Shown here: piece after piece, positions 19,395 to 28,508 of the stretch | How positions within the stretch are numbered: position 1 is the stretch's first letter | Layout: the number at the start of each line of letters is the position of its first letter | DNA from: Tuwongella immobilis | GTDB lineage: Bacteria > Planctomycetota > Planctomycetia > Gemmatales > Gemmataceae | Assembly (NCBI RefSeq): GCF_901538355.1 | Contig: NZ_LR593887.1 | Location: 1,526,920 to 1,590,919, forward strand | DNA length: 64,000 bases | Direction: 5' to 3' | Notes under the pieces: model-generated | The model's input: the letters and a program-made list of their open reading frames with translations, nothing else | Told to the model about the DNA's origin: nothing | Databases searched by the model: none | Program-made: the position numbers and the translations under genes

Positions 19395-20405
19395 ATGCGT
19401 TCTCTCCAAACCCAGAGACGGTCAGCGTTTACGCTGATCGAGCTTCTCGTCGTGATTGCAATTATTGCGATTCTCATCGGATTATTGCTGCCTGCCGTGC
19501 AGAAAGTGCGCGAAGCGGCGGCCCGAATGCAATGCCAGAACAATCTGAAACAGATTGGACTCGCGGCTCAAAATTACCACGATTCGAACAATCGCATGCC
19601 TCCCGGAGCGGCCACCGATCAAGCGCCGTTCGGCACCGGCGGTGGTTATGGCAGCAGTTGGATGATTTTCTTGCTGCCGTACATCGAACAAGACAACCTG
19701 TTTCGCCAGTGGCAATTCACGGGTAATTCCGGCTGGGGAAACGGCGTCAACGCCGCGATCTCGGTGCAGTCGCTGAAGACATACATTTGTCCGAGTTCGC
19801 CGCTGGATCTGCTGTGTAAGAGTCCTCCGGGCGTGCCTCGCATGGCGGGTGATTACGTGGCGATTGCTGGTGGCGCAAATATTGCCATCCCTGGTTTCAC
19901 CGAAACTCGCGTGGCGGTGTCGTCCGGTTCAGGCTGTTGCGGACCCGGGATCATGGGGGCAGGCGGGGTGATGCACTCCAACAGCCAAGTGCAGATCACC
20001 GGCATCACCGATGGCACCAGCAACACGATGATTGTCAGCGAAAACGGCGATTTCCTGTTCACCGCGAACGGAACGCGAGTCGATTGGCGACCCGGTGCGC
20101 AGCATGGCTTCGCCATGGGCGTCGCCTTCGGTGGATCGCTGAACGGAGGCGAACGGGCATTCAACACGACCACGATTCGCTATTCCATCAATCAGCGCCG
20201 CGGCTGGGCGGACGGAGCCGGGGATTGTTCGACGGGCGTTTGCCAAAATCAAGGGGCGAATACGCCGTTGCGATCGGCCCACACCGGCGGCGTGAATGCC
20301 GTGTTTGGGGATGGATCGGTGCGATTCCTGACCGAGAGCATTCCGTTGGCGACGTTGATTCAACTGTCGATCCGCGACGATGGTACGGTCATTAATCTGC
20401 CGTAA
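19395..20405 (+). CDS. DUF1559 domain protein with prepilin-type N-terminus (copy 1)
   Basis: 336 aa from the ATG at 19395 (AGGA 8 bases upstream). The N-terminus has the type IV prepilin cleavage/methylation signal, [19 protein letters not shown], followed by [20 protein letters not shown] and, near the C-terminus, the planctomycete H-X9-DG motif ([17 protein letters not shown]). Prepilin peptidase processing and assembly into a surface or periplasmic pseudopilus-like structure is inferred from the signal. Gly/Asn-rich middle. It forms a tandem pair of equal length with the next gene, followed by a lipoprotein gene. Confidence 0.92.
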   Translation: MRSLQTQRRSAFTLIELLVVIAIIAILIGLLLPAVQKVREAAARMQCQNNLKQIGLAAQNYHDSNNRMPPGAATDQAPFGTGGGYGSSWMIFLLPYIEQDNLFRQWQFTGNSGWGNGVNAAISVQSLKTYICPSSPLDLLCKSPPGVPRMAGDYVAIAGGANIAIPGFTETRVAVSSGSGCCGPGIMGAGGVMHSNSQVQITGITDGTSNTMIVSENGDFLFTANGTRVDWRPGAQHGFAMGVAFGGSLNGGERAFNTTTIRYSINQRRGWADGAGDCSTGVCQNQGANTPLRSAHTGGVNAVFGDGSVRFLTESIPLATLIQLSIRDDGTVINLP

Positions 20406-20614
20406 TGCATTGATTTCCTTCGCGTGGTTGTTGCGCCGATGGAACGGTGCCGAACGGTTCGACTCATTCGCACACTGATGATTCATGTGAAATCGATGAG
20501 AGAATCTTTCGGCTCTTGAACTGTTAGCATGCGACGACAACAATGATGCGTCACCGGGAGACGATTCGCTCCTGGTGGCGTCTCATCATTCCGAAGGTAT
20601 TGTTGGAGGCGACG

Positions 20615-21625
20615 ATGCACTCTCCAAATCTTCGACGACGATCGGCATTTACGCTGATCGAACTTCTCGTCGTGATTGCGATTATTGCCATTTTGATTGG
20701 CCTGCTGTTGCCTGCCGTGCAAAAAGTGCGCGAAGCGGCGGCTCGGATGCAATGCCAGAATAATCTGAAGCAGATTGGACTCGCGGCTCAAAATTACCAC
20801 GATTCGAACAATCGCATGCCTCCCGGTGGGGCGAGCGATGTGGCACCGTTCGGTACCGGTGGTGGTTATGGTAGCAGTTGGATGATTTTCCTGTTGCCAT
20901 ACATCGAACAAGACAACCTGTATCGGCAATGGCAATTCAATGGGAATTCCGGCTGGCAAAATAGCGTCAATATGAACATTTCCGTGTTGTCGCTGAAGTC
21001 GTACATCTGTCCGAGTTCACCGTTGGATGTGCTTTGTCCGGGACCGCCGGGCGTGCCCCGCATGGGTGGTGATTACGTCGCCATTGCCGGAGGGGTGAAT
21101 CTGCCCGTGCAGGGATTTGTCGAAACTCGCATTGCGACATCGTCGGGCACCGGCTGCTGCGGACCCGGGATCATGGGGGCGGGCGGGGTGATGCACTCCA
21201 ACAGCCAAGTGCAGATCACCGGCATTACCGACGGCACCAGCAACACGATGATTGTCAGCGAAGACGGCAACTTCCTGTTCACGGCCAATGGCTCGCGCGT
21301 CAACTGGCGAGCGGGTGGGCCGCATGGCTTTGCCATGGGCGTCGGCTATGGCGGGTCGCTGAGCGGGGGCGATCGTCCGTTCAATATGACGACCATTCGC
21401 TATGCGATCAATCAGGTGCGTGGCTGGCCGAATTCGCCCGGCGATTGCTCGTTGGGTGTTTGCGAAAATACCGGTGGGAACACGCCGTTGCGATCGGCCC
21501 ACACGGGTGGCGTCAATGCCGTGTTCGCCGATGGTTCGGTGCGATTCCTGACCGACAGTTTGCCCGTCGAAACGCTCATTCAGTTGGGCATTCGAGACGA
21601 TGGAACGGTCATTAACTTGCCGTAA
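20615..21625 (+). CDS. DUF1559 domain protein with prepilin-type N-terminus (copy 2)
   Basis: 336 aa from the ATG at 20615 (GGAGG upstream). It is a close paralogue of the gene before it, same length, with long identical stretches around the prepilin signal ([19 protein letters not shown]), the [12 protein letters not shown] and [19 protein letters not shown] segments, and the end ([10 protein letters not shown]). Divergence is concentrated in the middle. This is a recent tandem duplication. An H-X9-DG motif ([17 protein letters not shown]) is present. The following lipoprotein gene begins 88 bp later and is probably in the same transcript. Confidence 0.92.
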   Translation: MHSPNLRRRSAFTLIELLVVIAIIAILIGLLLPAVQKVREAAARMQCQNNLKQIGLAAQNYHDSNNRMPPGGASDVAPFGTGGGYGSSWMIFLLPYIEQDNLYRQWQFNGNSGWQNSVNMNISVLSLKSYICPSSPLDVLCPGPPGVPRMGGDYVAIAGGVNLPVQGFVETRIATSSGTGCCGPGIMGAGGVMHSNSQVQITGITDGTSNTMIVSEDGNFLFTANGSRVNWRAGGPHGFAMGVGYGGSLSGGDRPFNMTTIRYAINQVRGWPNSPGDCSLGVCENTGGNTPLRSAHTGGVNAVFADGSVRFLTDSLPVETLIQLGIRDDGTVINLP

Positions 21626-21712
21626 TGGATCGGATTGGTTCTTAATCCGCGATCGATTCTGGAACCCGCAGGGCGACGGCTCGGCGGGTTCTCTCTCCGA
21701 GGAGCGATGGTC

Positions 21713-22120
21713 ATGATGCGTTTGCGATGGAGCGTGGCGGCGTTGATTCTGATGACCGCGATTGGGTGCGGTGGTGGCACCAACGCGCTGGATGCTCGCA
21801 CGACCGTGACCGGCAACGTCACGCTCGACGGGCAACCGTTGCCAGAGGGCACCATTAGTTTCGATGCCAACGATGGGGCTGCCCCGGGGAATGCCACGAT
21901 CGTCAACGGCGCGTACAAGTTGGAAGCGCGACCGGGGAAGAACATCGTCAAAATTAATTCGTACAAAGTCGATCCGAAGATTAAGCCATCGAATGATCCG
22001 ATTCGGCCCGTGGATAATCGCGTGAACGTGATTCCGAAACGCTACAATGTGCAGAGCGAATTGACGGCCGAGGTCGGCGACAAAACGTCGTTCGATTTCT
22101 CGCTCTCGACGAAAAAGTAA
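21713..22120 (+). CDS. Small lipoprotein with transthyretin-like beta-sandwich
   Basis: 135 aa. ATG 21713 is preferred because GAGGAG lies 8 bases upstream, while the ATG at 21707 would be only 2 bases away. The signal peptide ends in a lipobox, LMTAIGC, so the mature protein is lipid-anchored. The rest (TVTGNVTLDGQPLPEGTISF) is a carboxypeptidase-regulatory-like beta sandwich. Such lipoproteins commonly follow DUF1559 genes in planctomycetes, and one also precedes the DUF1559 gene at 52-53 kb in this window, so a shared surface assembly is likely. A terminator hairpin follows. Confidence 0.88.
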   Translation: MMRLRWSVAALILMTAIGCGGGTNALDARTTVTGNVTLDGQPLPEGTISFDANDGAAPGNATIVNGAYKLEARPGKNIVKINSYKVDPKIKPSNDPIRPVDNRVNVIPKRYNVQSELTAEVGDKTSFDFSLSTKK

Positions 22121-22144
22121 TCATTCGGCTGAATCTGCTGATCG

Positions 22145-22190
22145 GCAGCCTTGCTGTGGGATTCCCTGTGCAAGGCTGCGTTCGTTTTCG
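22145..22190 (+). terminator. Rho-independent terminator after the lipoprotein gene
   Basis: GCAGCCTTGC and GCAAGGCTGC form a perfect 10-bp stem with a 15-base loop, followed by the T-rich GTTCGTTTTC. It starts 24 bp after the stop codon and ends the DUF1559-lipoprotein transcript. Confidence 0.7.
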
Positions 22191-22391
22191 GGGCGATCGG
22201 CCTTTCCAACGGAGATTGCGTTTCGGGAGTCGAATGATTGGAATGACGCGATGATTTGCTGACGATTGGTCCGGAGTCTGCCGATAATCGAAACCATGGG
22301 CGATCGATTGCGGCCCCACCCGAATCATCACCCCAATTCCGAGATGCGGAATCGAATTCCGAATCGCACACTCTCAATCGGAAACTCTCCC

Positions 22392-22868
22392 ATGCGAATC
22401 ACTTGGAACGAATTGACCGTATCCATGGATGGGGTCGATCTGGAGCAACTGCTCAGCGAATGGCGGTGGTTGGTGCAGGATTCGGTTCAGCCCGTGCTGA
22501 TTAGCTCACTGGGCGATTTATTTCTTCGCCATGAGGATGGGCGGATTCTGTGGCTGGATACCGGGACCGCCGAGCTGTGCGAAGTGGCCAGCGATGCGGC
22601 AGAATTCAAGGAATTGATGGTGCAGCCCGAAAACGCGAACAGTTGGTTCATTCCGCAACTGGTGGGCGACATCCTCAGTCAGGGGAAGCAACTCGCGCCG
22701 GGGGAATGCTTTAGCTATCAAGTGCTGCCCGCGTTGGGCGGGAAAATGGAGCCGGATAATTTCGAGGCGACGGATTTGCAGGTGCATTTCAGTATTGCGG
22801 GCCAAATCCATCGCCAACTCCACGACTTGCCACCGGGAACCCCCATCGGCGATATTTCGTTCGAGTGA
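22392..22868 (+). CDS. DUF1851/Tdi1-like domain protein
   Basis: 158 aa from the ATG at 22392; no strong ribosome binding site is seen. The pattern SSLGDLFLRHEDGRILWLDTGTAELCEVA, then FKELMVQPENANSWFIPQLVGDIL and LAPGECFSYQVLPALGGKME, resembles the DUF1851 (T6SS immunity Tdi1-type) family. These act as immunity proteins in some systems, but planctomycetes carry isolated copies with no toxin, as here. Cytoplasmic, no signal peptide. Function uncertain. Confidence 0.7.
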   Translation: MRITWNELTVSMDGVDLEQLLSEWRWLVQDSVQPVLISSLGDLFLRHEDGRILWLDTGTAELCEVASDAAEFKELMVQPENANSWFIPQLVGDILSQGKQLAPGECFSYQVLPALGGKMEPDNFEATDLQVHFSIAGQIHRQLHDLPPGTPIGDISFE

Positions 22869-22941
22869 ATCGCACCGATTCCCGTGTCGATGGCTTGGCC
22901 CATCAGAGTGACCCACACCATCGACATTGGACCGGGGCGAC

Positions 22942-23448
22942 CTATTTACCCATCTGTTCGCCGAGAATCATGATCGATTTCACTTTGTAATCGATGCTTT
23001 TCTCTTTGATTTCTTCTTTGGTTTGTCCCAGTTCGATCATCACAATCAGTCCGCCGCGAAGGTCTTCCGCTTTGGCTTCGTAGCCGGGCAGACGCGGGTT
23101 GGGCCCCTTGAGTTTCTTCAGCTCTTCGCGGGTGTAGCGGGCCGGCTTGTTGGGATTATCGCTCGGCTTTGGAGGTAAGACGTGGGTGCGAATGACGGTT
23201 TCGGGCGAGACTTGGAAGGTCATTTTCTCGGTGCGGGGCATGCGATTGCGGCCACCAGCGGCCCCGACATAGGCTTTCACGGTCAGTTGGCCACTTTTCT
23301 CGAATTTTTCGAGTTCGCCCTGAACTTGTCGAACGGTGACATACGGCGATTTCTTGGGGTCGGTCTTGTCGGCGGCCAGGGTCATGCCCAAAAACAGCCC
23401 CCAAATGCCCAGAAACAAGCCGATTCGAGCGAGAATTCGTGGTGACAT
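22942..23448 (-). CDS. Hypothetical exported protein
   Basis: 168 aa from the ATG at 23448, with GGGGGA about 8 bases upstream. Signal peptide MSPRILARIGLFLGIWGLFLGMTLAA. The mature part is Lys-rich and mixed alpha/beta (SPYVTVRQVQGELEKFEK, VKAYVGAAGGRNRMPRTEK, DLRGGLIVMIELGQTKEE). It may be a small periplasmic protein. No family is recognised. It converges on the DUF1851 gene. Confidence 0.75.
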   Translation of the reverse strand: MSPRILARIGLFLGIWGLFLGMTLAADKTDPKKSPYVTVRQVQGELEKFEKSGQLTVKAYVGAAGGRNRMPRTEKMTFQVSPETVIRTHVLPPKPSDNPNKPARYTREELKKLKGPNPRLPGYEAKAEDLRGGLIVMIELGQTKEEIKEKSIDYKVKSIMILGEQMGK

Positions 23449-23605
23449 GAGCAATCCCCCCCGCGAGCAAGCGATTTCGATTGGCCGATGGTGAATCATC
23501 CTGCCAGGGAGTATATGCGAAGTGCGATGCGATTGCGAGCAGCGAGTTGGAAGCATCCACCTTGCCGGGTGCATCAGCAGCGACCCGACAAGGCCGATTC
23601 GCGGG

Positions 23606-23986
23606 TTATCGGGAGCCGGGATAAATCGGCGCCAACGGCACGAATGAATTCGGATAATAGGTGCTTTCATACGCGCTGGGCGGCGGCAGATTGCTGCTGC
23701 CTTGTTGCCCAAATCGCGGGAAAATGCTGGTCAGCGAGCCGGTTCGATTGAAGATCCGGCTGAGCAATCCGCCCTGCGAAACCGATTGCGGCCCAGCAGC
23801 GGATACCGGGGTGACAATGTTCCCGGTGTTGAATTGTTGAAATTGCAAGCGCGGGCTGTTTCCGCCCAAAATCCCGGCGCTACTGCCGGAAATATTGGAG
23901 GTTTGCCCCAGATATTGTGCGGATGCCGATTCGTTGACCGTGAGCCACACCAACAGTGCAGCGCATGCGATTCCCAATCGTTTCAT
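23606..23986 (-). CDS. Small exported low-complexity protein
   Basis: 126 aa from the ATG at 23986 (GGGGG run upstream). Signal peptide MKRLGIACAALLVWLTVNESASA with cleavage before QYLG. The mature chain is rich in Ser, Gly, Asn, Gln and Pro and contains RIFNRTGSLTSIFPRFG. No cysteine or known domain in it; perhaps a secreted structural protein. Same strand as the preceding hypothetical gene, 157 bp apart. Confidence 0.7.
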   Translation of the reverse strand: MKRLGIACAALLVWLTVNESASAQYLGQTSNISGSSAGILGGNSPRLQFQQFNTGNIVTPVSAAGPQSVSQGGLLSRIFNRTGSLTSIFPRFGQQGSSNLPPPSAYESTYYPNSFVPLAPIYPGSR

Positions 23987-24211
23987 GAATCCCCCTTCTC
24001 CCATGTGGGAGTGTGGGCCGAGAACTTCCCCCGTCTCGACACCGGGGGGAGACCATACCCGCCTTGGTGAGGCTGTCAAGCAGATTCTTCCGGAATTCAC
24101 GCCGCCGATCACCGGCAACCGGCATCTGGCGGAGTCGCGCAAAATCGGGGAAAATCGGCGAGAATCGGAGGATGCCGCGATTCGACGGGGCCAGCCGCCG
24201 CATGCCGCGAC

Positions 24212-24556
24212 TTATCCCGGTGGCCAGCCCAGATTGCGACCGCCGAGCAGGTGCATGTGCAGATGCGGCACGGTTTGCCCGCCGCTATCTTTGCAGTTGA
24301 TGACCAATCGGTACCCATCGGTGAGATTCAACTGCTTGGCAATCTGATTCGCGGCCCAGTGCATGCGGCCCAAGATCGCTTGATCCGCCTCGGTCAGATC
24401 GTCATGCGTGGGGATTTCTTTCTTGGGGATAATCAGAATGTGCGTGGGGGCTTGCGGGTGAATGTCCCGAAAGGCGAGCACCAGGTCATCTTCAAAGACG
24501 ATCTGGGCGGGAATCGAACGGTCGATGACTTTCAAGAAGATATTCGTACTCAGCAT
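24212..24556 (-). CDS. HIT family nucleotide-binding protein (HinT-like)
   Basis: 114 aa from the ATG at 24556 (GGAG 6 bases upstream; an ATG at 24562 would overlap it too closely). The histidine triad is VPHLHMHLLGG. Other family marks are FEDDLVLAFRDIHPQAPTHILIIPKK and YRLVINCKDSGGQ. These proteins hydrolyse adenosine phosphoramidates and acyl-AMPs. Full length. Divergent from the RNase-HII-like gene across 110 bp. Confidence 0.93.
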   Translation of the reverse strand: MLSTNIFLKVIDRSIPAQIVFEDDLVLAFRDIHPQAPTHILIIPKKEIPTHDDLTEADQAILGRMHWAANQIAKQLNLTDGYRLVINCKDSGGQTVPHLHMHLLGGRNLGWPPG

Positions 24557-24666
24557 GCGCATCTCCGAGAGGTCGCGGCGGGGTGGGGCATTGGTGCCGC
24601 GCCGATTCCCGATAGGATAGCCCGCAGCGATGCAACAGCCAACCCGCAGCAACGGAGAAGATGGCA

Positions 24667-25623
24667 ATGCCCTGGGTGATTGGCCTGGATGAAGCGGGAT
24701 ATGGTCCAAACTTGGGGCCACTGGTGCAGGCCGCCTCCGCGGTGTGGGTGCCGCAGCCAACAGATTGCGTCTGGCAAAAACTGGCCAGCGTGGTGGCCAA
24801 AGTCGCCGATGCCCGCCGGGGCGATGCCCGAATCTGGGTGGACGATTCCAAGAAAGTGCATGCCCATCCGCAGGGCGATGAACGGCTCGAACGCACCGTG
24901 TTGACGTTGACCACCGGCCAGGCGACAACCTGGGAGCAATGGCTTGGCCGACACGCAATCGGCGATTCGCTGGCGGATCTTCGCGGGGAATCGTGGTTCG
25001 ATGGCGCGTTCGATTTGCCCTGGGCTGCCTCCACATCAGAAATCGCGGCTGGGCATGCGGCGTTTGTCGATGCCTGCGCTACGGCGGGGATTCAGCTTGG
25101 CGGAATCTGGGCGGTCATCACGCCTACGCCGCGATTCAATGCCTGGCTGGATCAGGACACCAGCAAAGGTGCGGTGCTCGCGCGCGGGGTGATGGCGCTG
25201 TTGCAAGCGACTCGGCAGGCGATTCCCGGTGAGGATGCCCTGGAATATGCCATCGATAAGCAGGGCGGGCGACATTTCTACGCGCCGATGCTGCAAACGG
25301 CGTTTCCCGATGCCTGGGTGACGCCGATTTCCGAGCGGGCCAGCGGTAGTCGCTATCGATTGGATGGTGTCGAACGCACGATCCATCTCAATTTCGAGCC
25401 AAAAGCGGATGGCCATCACTGGACGGTGGCGCTGGCGTCGATGGTGTGCAAATATCTGCGGGAACTCAGCATGCACCAGTTCAACCGCTTCTGGCAATCG
25501 CATGTTTCGCCGTTGACGGTCACAGCCGGGTATCCGGTCGATGCAAAACGCTTCTATGCGCAGATTCAACCCGCCATGGCCCGACTCGGACTCAGCGAAG
25601 CCCAAGTCTGGCGCAGGAAGTGA
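24667..25623 (+). CDS. Divergent RNase HII-like protein
   Basis: 318 aa from the ATG at 24667 (GGAG 9 bases upstream; the ATG at 24661 is too close). The N-terminus WVIGLDEAGYGPNLGPLVQA matches the RNase HII/HIII active-site strand (family form DEAGRGP with D and E metal ligands). WVDDSKKVHAH matches the DSKKL segment, AIDKQGGRHFYAP supplies a possible third Asp, and ASMVCKYLRELSMHQFNRFW matches the later SIxAKxxRD helix. It is longer than RNase HII (about 200 aa) and the Arg of DEAGRG is Tyr. Hydrolysis of RNA in RNA-DNA hybrids is inferred and not certain. Confidence 0.65.
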   Translation: MPWVIGLDEAGYGPNLGPLVQAASAVWVPQPTDCVWQKLASVVAKVADARRGDARIWVDDSKKVHAHPQGDERLERTVLTLTTGQATTWEQWLGRHAIGDSLADLRGESWFDGAFDLPWAASTSEIAAGHAAFVDACATAGIQLGGIWAVITPTPRFNAWLDQDTSKGAVLARGVMALLQATRQAIPGEDALEYAIDKQGGRHFYAPMLQTAFPDAWVTPISERASGSRYRLDGVERTIHLNFEPKADGHHWTVALASMVCKYLRELSMHQFNRFWQSHVSPLTVTAGYPVDAKRFYAQIQPAMARLGLSEAQVWRRK

Positions 25624-25704
25624 AAGTCGGCGGCAGGTCTGCAAAGTCGCCTCAAAAATCGGCATTGCGGAACGGAGGGCAGATCTGGAGCCGACTTGGA
25701 GCGG

Positions 25705-26955
25705 TTACTGCTGGCCGGGTAGATCGGCCTGGAATTCGATGCGTTGGCCGGGGACCAGTCGATCGCTTTCGATGGTGAGTTTGGGTGCGGCGGATGTCGT
25801 TCGCAGAACATACGTGCGCTTTTCGCCGGGAAGTAACCCACGGAGCGATTGTTTGGCCCGCACGCCGTCCAACGCAACATACGCATCATGAAACGGCGGC
25901 GCGATGCCGGTATTGGTGATTTCCACGCGGGCGTGTGTGCCGTTGCTGGCGAATTGAGTCACCTGCAAACGGTAGCCCAATGCCTTGCCGGCCTCGGCGA
26001 TTCGGGACAGCGGTTGATACTTGGGCTGGTCGTTGGCGATGATGAAACTCAGGTGATATTCCCGCGCCAACGTCTCGAAGGCGATTCCGTGCGGGCCATT
26101 GGGGGCGAGTGCCATTTTTTGATCATGATCGGAATAGTAACTGAACTCTCCCCCGCGAGGCTGCGTTTTCCAACGGTCGAGCCCCAAGAACTTCCAATTC
26201 TTCGCGTTCCATTTCGCATGATCTTTGCCCAGAAACGAATCATCGAACTGGCCAAACGGCAGATTCAGCAACTCCGATTCCTCGGCGAGCGGCGTCCGGG
26301 CTTCGGCGGCCACATCAATCGACATCAGCCACGGTGTGCGCTCGAATTGATTGCTCAGATGCTTGAAGAAATCTCGCTGAAATGCCTTATCCGGGAAGGT
26401 TTGGCCCAATTTCATCGGGCCATCGTAAATGTGATATTCGGCCCAGAGACCGAATCCGGTTTCCAGGTAGGCCAATCGCGGATCGCGGTCGAATTTCCGG
26501 GCGAATTGGGTGTAGAAATCCAGCGTCATGCGCTTCAATTCGGGGTGGGACCAATCCGCAAATCCGGTGCGTTTCCCCTCACTTTTGCCGGTGATGGGGC
26601 GATAATCGGGCAAGTCGTTGAGGTACTTCGGGGCACCGGAGGGTTTGCCGGGATAATCGAAGTAAAAGCGCAACACGCCCTGATGCCCACGGGCGGCGGC
26701 ACCGGCTAAAAATCGCTCCACGGGCGACCAATCGAAGGTGTCTTTGGCGGTCACGATTTCGGAATATGCGAAATAGCGAAATTCCAGCGACACGGCATCG
26801 GTTTTTACGGACTCGGAGGTGTCCCAGAGTACCAAACCCGTCCAGGGCTGCACGCGAGTGATTTGCGATTGCAGCGGAATCGGGCGGAAATCCTGGCCGA
26901 TGCCCGGAGTGGGGATGAGAGCGCAACCAAGCAACACCAGAAGTAGACGCGGCAT
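25705..26955 (-). CDS. Exported DUF4832 domain protein
   Basis: 416 aa from the ATG at 26955, with GGAGGG 6 bases upstream. Signal peptide MPRLLLVLLGCALIPTPGIGQ. The sequence has a (beta/alpha) barrel feel, with TGLVLWDTSES, FAYSEIVTAKDTFDWSPVERFL, GVLRFYFDYPGKPSG, and LAYLETGFGLWAEYHIYDG (likely acid residues of a glycoside-hydrolase-like site), then a C-terminal beta domain with VEITNTGIAPPFHDAYVAL. DUF4832 proteins of this layout are thought to be glycosidase-like; activity is unproven. Confidence 0.8.
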   Translation of the reverse strand: MPRLLLVLLGCALIPTPGIGQDFRPIPLQSQITRVQPWTGLVLWDTSESVKTDAVSLEFRYFAYSEIVTAKDTFDWSPVERFLAGAAARGHQGVLRFYFDYPGKPSGAPKYLNDLPDYRPITGKSEGKRTGFADWSHPELKRMTLDFYTQFARKFDRDPRLAYLETGFGLWAEYHIYDGPMKLGQTFPDKAFQRDFFKHLSNQFERTPWLMSIDVAAEARTPLAEESELLNLPFGQFDDSFLGKDHAKWNAKNWKFLGLDRWKTQPRGGEFSYYSDHDQKMALAPNGPHGIAFETLAREYHLSFIIANDQPKYQPLSRIAEAGKALGYRLQVTQFASNGTHARVEITNTGIAPPFHDAYVALDGVRAKQSLRGLLPGEKRTYVLRTTSAAPKLTIESDRLVPGQRIEFQADLPGQQ

Positions 26956-27031
26956 GCGCATCCCTCCAGACACGGGGGAGTTGGGATGGAGATTGGAGAC
27001 GATTCGCCGCAACTGCTTGCCCAGAACGGAG

Positions 27032-28339
27032 TTAGTCCCACTTGGGTTGAAAGACTTCTTCCTTCTGGCGCTGGCGATTGTACGATTGAGCCAGGATGAC
27101 CAACGCCCGATACGACGCCCGCAGGGCATCGGCGAGGTGATTGGCTTTGCGTTGCGATTGCACCTGATCCATATACGAGGAGAACGCCTCCCAGGAGACA
27201 TTCCAGCTCTTTTGTTCGAGGTGCTGCTTGAGTGTGGTGATGACTTTGCCGATGCGCTCAATTTGAGTGAGATCGACTGGGCAGGGGTGCTTGCGATAAA
27301 TGCTCTGGCGGGGCGAATGCGGTTCTTCTTCCTCTTCGGGCTGATCGGCCTGGGCGGTGAATTCCATGCCCAACCCGATGAGGCCGATGATGATGCTAAT
27401 CAACGCCAGCACCAGCAGCACGGATCGACCGGGAATTTCGGTGAACGAGGCGGCAAAGAATCCCGCCGCTAGCAAGAAACCGCTGCCCAGTGCCCACATC
27501 GGCCACGGCACGGCGCGGATGATTTTGCGGCCCAATTCCCGAAGCGGATTCGGGCGAATGGCGGTCATGGTGCGGCTGCCGGTGAGATCGGTGCCCACGC
27601 GAGCAATCACGACTGTGATATTGTCCGGGCCGCCCTTGAGATTCGCCAATTCGACGAGCATTTCGCAGGCTTCTTTGGGCGGAAATAGGCCGATCACCAG
27701 GCCGATTTCTTCCGGAGAGAGCGGGTTGCTCAAGCCGTCGCTGCACAGCAAGAAGACATCGCCGGGTTGGACGGGGTGCGGCCCTTCGACATCCACTTGA
27801 ACCAGGGAATCGGGTCCAAGCGAACGGACGATGACGTTTTTGCGAATGTCGGTGAGTTCGTCGGGGTCAACGCCTTGTTGCCGGGCGAGCATCCAGGCCA
27901 GGGAGTGATCGTAACTGAGCTGCTCCATGACGCCGTTGCGAAGTCGGTAGCAGCGACTATCGCCGACGTGGCCGACCCAGGCACCATCCGGGCGGATGAC
28001 CAGCGCGGTAGCGGTGGTGCCCAATCCTTTGAATTCGGGATTTTGCTGACCGATGGCGAAGATGCCCGCATTGGTTTCTTGGAATGCCCGTCGGAGTGCG
28101 GAAGAGGCACCTTCGTGAGCGTATTTGATGTAGGTGTGGGGGATTTCGCGTTTGGCCTTGGCCGAGGCTTTCTCCCCAACCGCGTGCCCACCCATGCCAT
28201 CCGCCACCAGGAAGACATGCCCGGTGGTTTGCCAATTGCTGGCATCGGGGGCGGGTTGGATTTCAAACGTGTCCTGATTGTGGCTTCGCCGCACGCCGAC
28301 ATCGGATAGGCCAGCGTACTGGATTTGATCGAATTCCAC
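27032..28339 (-). CDS. PP2C family Ser/Thr protein phosphatase with membrane helices
   Basis: 435 aa. The start is a GTG at 28339 with AAGGA 6 bases upstream. The PP2C domain (about 1-250) has VRRSHNQDTFEI, VADGMGGHAVGE (metal Asp), GHVGDSRCYRL, LLCSDGLSNPL and GGPDNITVVIA, all metal ligands present. Two membrane helices follow (about 286-330), then a 100-residue cytoplasmic Gln/Lys-rich tail. It would dephosphorylate Ser/Thr-kinase targets and so oppose kinases such as the two in this window. The gene upstream on the same strand is an unknown protein 170 bp away. Confidence 0.93.
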   Translation of the reverse strand: MEFDQIQYAGLSDVGVRRSHNQDTFEIQPAPDASNWQTTGHVFLVADGMGGHAVGEKASAKAKREIPHTYIKYAHEGASSALRRAFQETNAGIFAIGQQNPEFKGLGTTATALVIRPDGAWVGHVGDSRCYRLRNGVMEQLSYDHSLAWMLARQQGVDPDELTDIRKNVIVRSLGPDSLVQVDVEGPHPVQPGDVFLLCSDGLSNPLSPEEIGLVIGLFPPKEACEMLVELANLKGGPDNITVVIARVGTDLTGSRTMTAIRPNPLRELGRKIIRAVPWPMWALGSGFLLAAGFFAASFTEIPGRSVLLVLALISIIIGLIGLGMEFTAQADQPEEEEEPHSPRQSIYRKHPCPVDLTQIERIGKVITTLKQHLEQKSWNVSWEAFSSYMDQVQSQRKANHLADALRASYRALVILAQSYNRQRQKEEVFQPKWD

Positions 28340-28508
28340 GACAGTTCCTTACGCGGGGAGTTCCAACAACATCCCTGGCATCGTACCAACCAAACGCACC
28401 GGCGGACAGCAGCGAGTTGCCTGGCTGCTCCGATTTTTTCGGGGCGAATCTCGGGGAATGCGCCGGGCCAGTGTCGCGGTTCGCAATCCCCGGGAAAATC
28501 ACGGGCGG

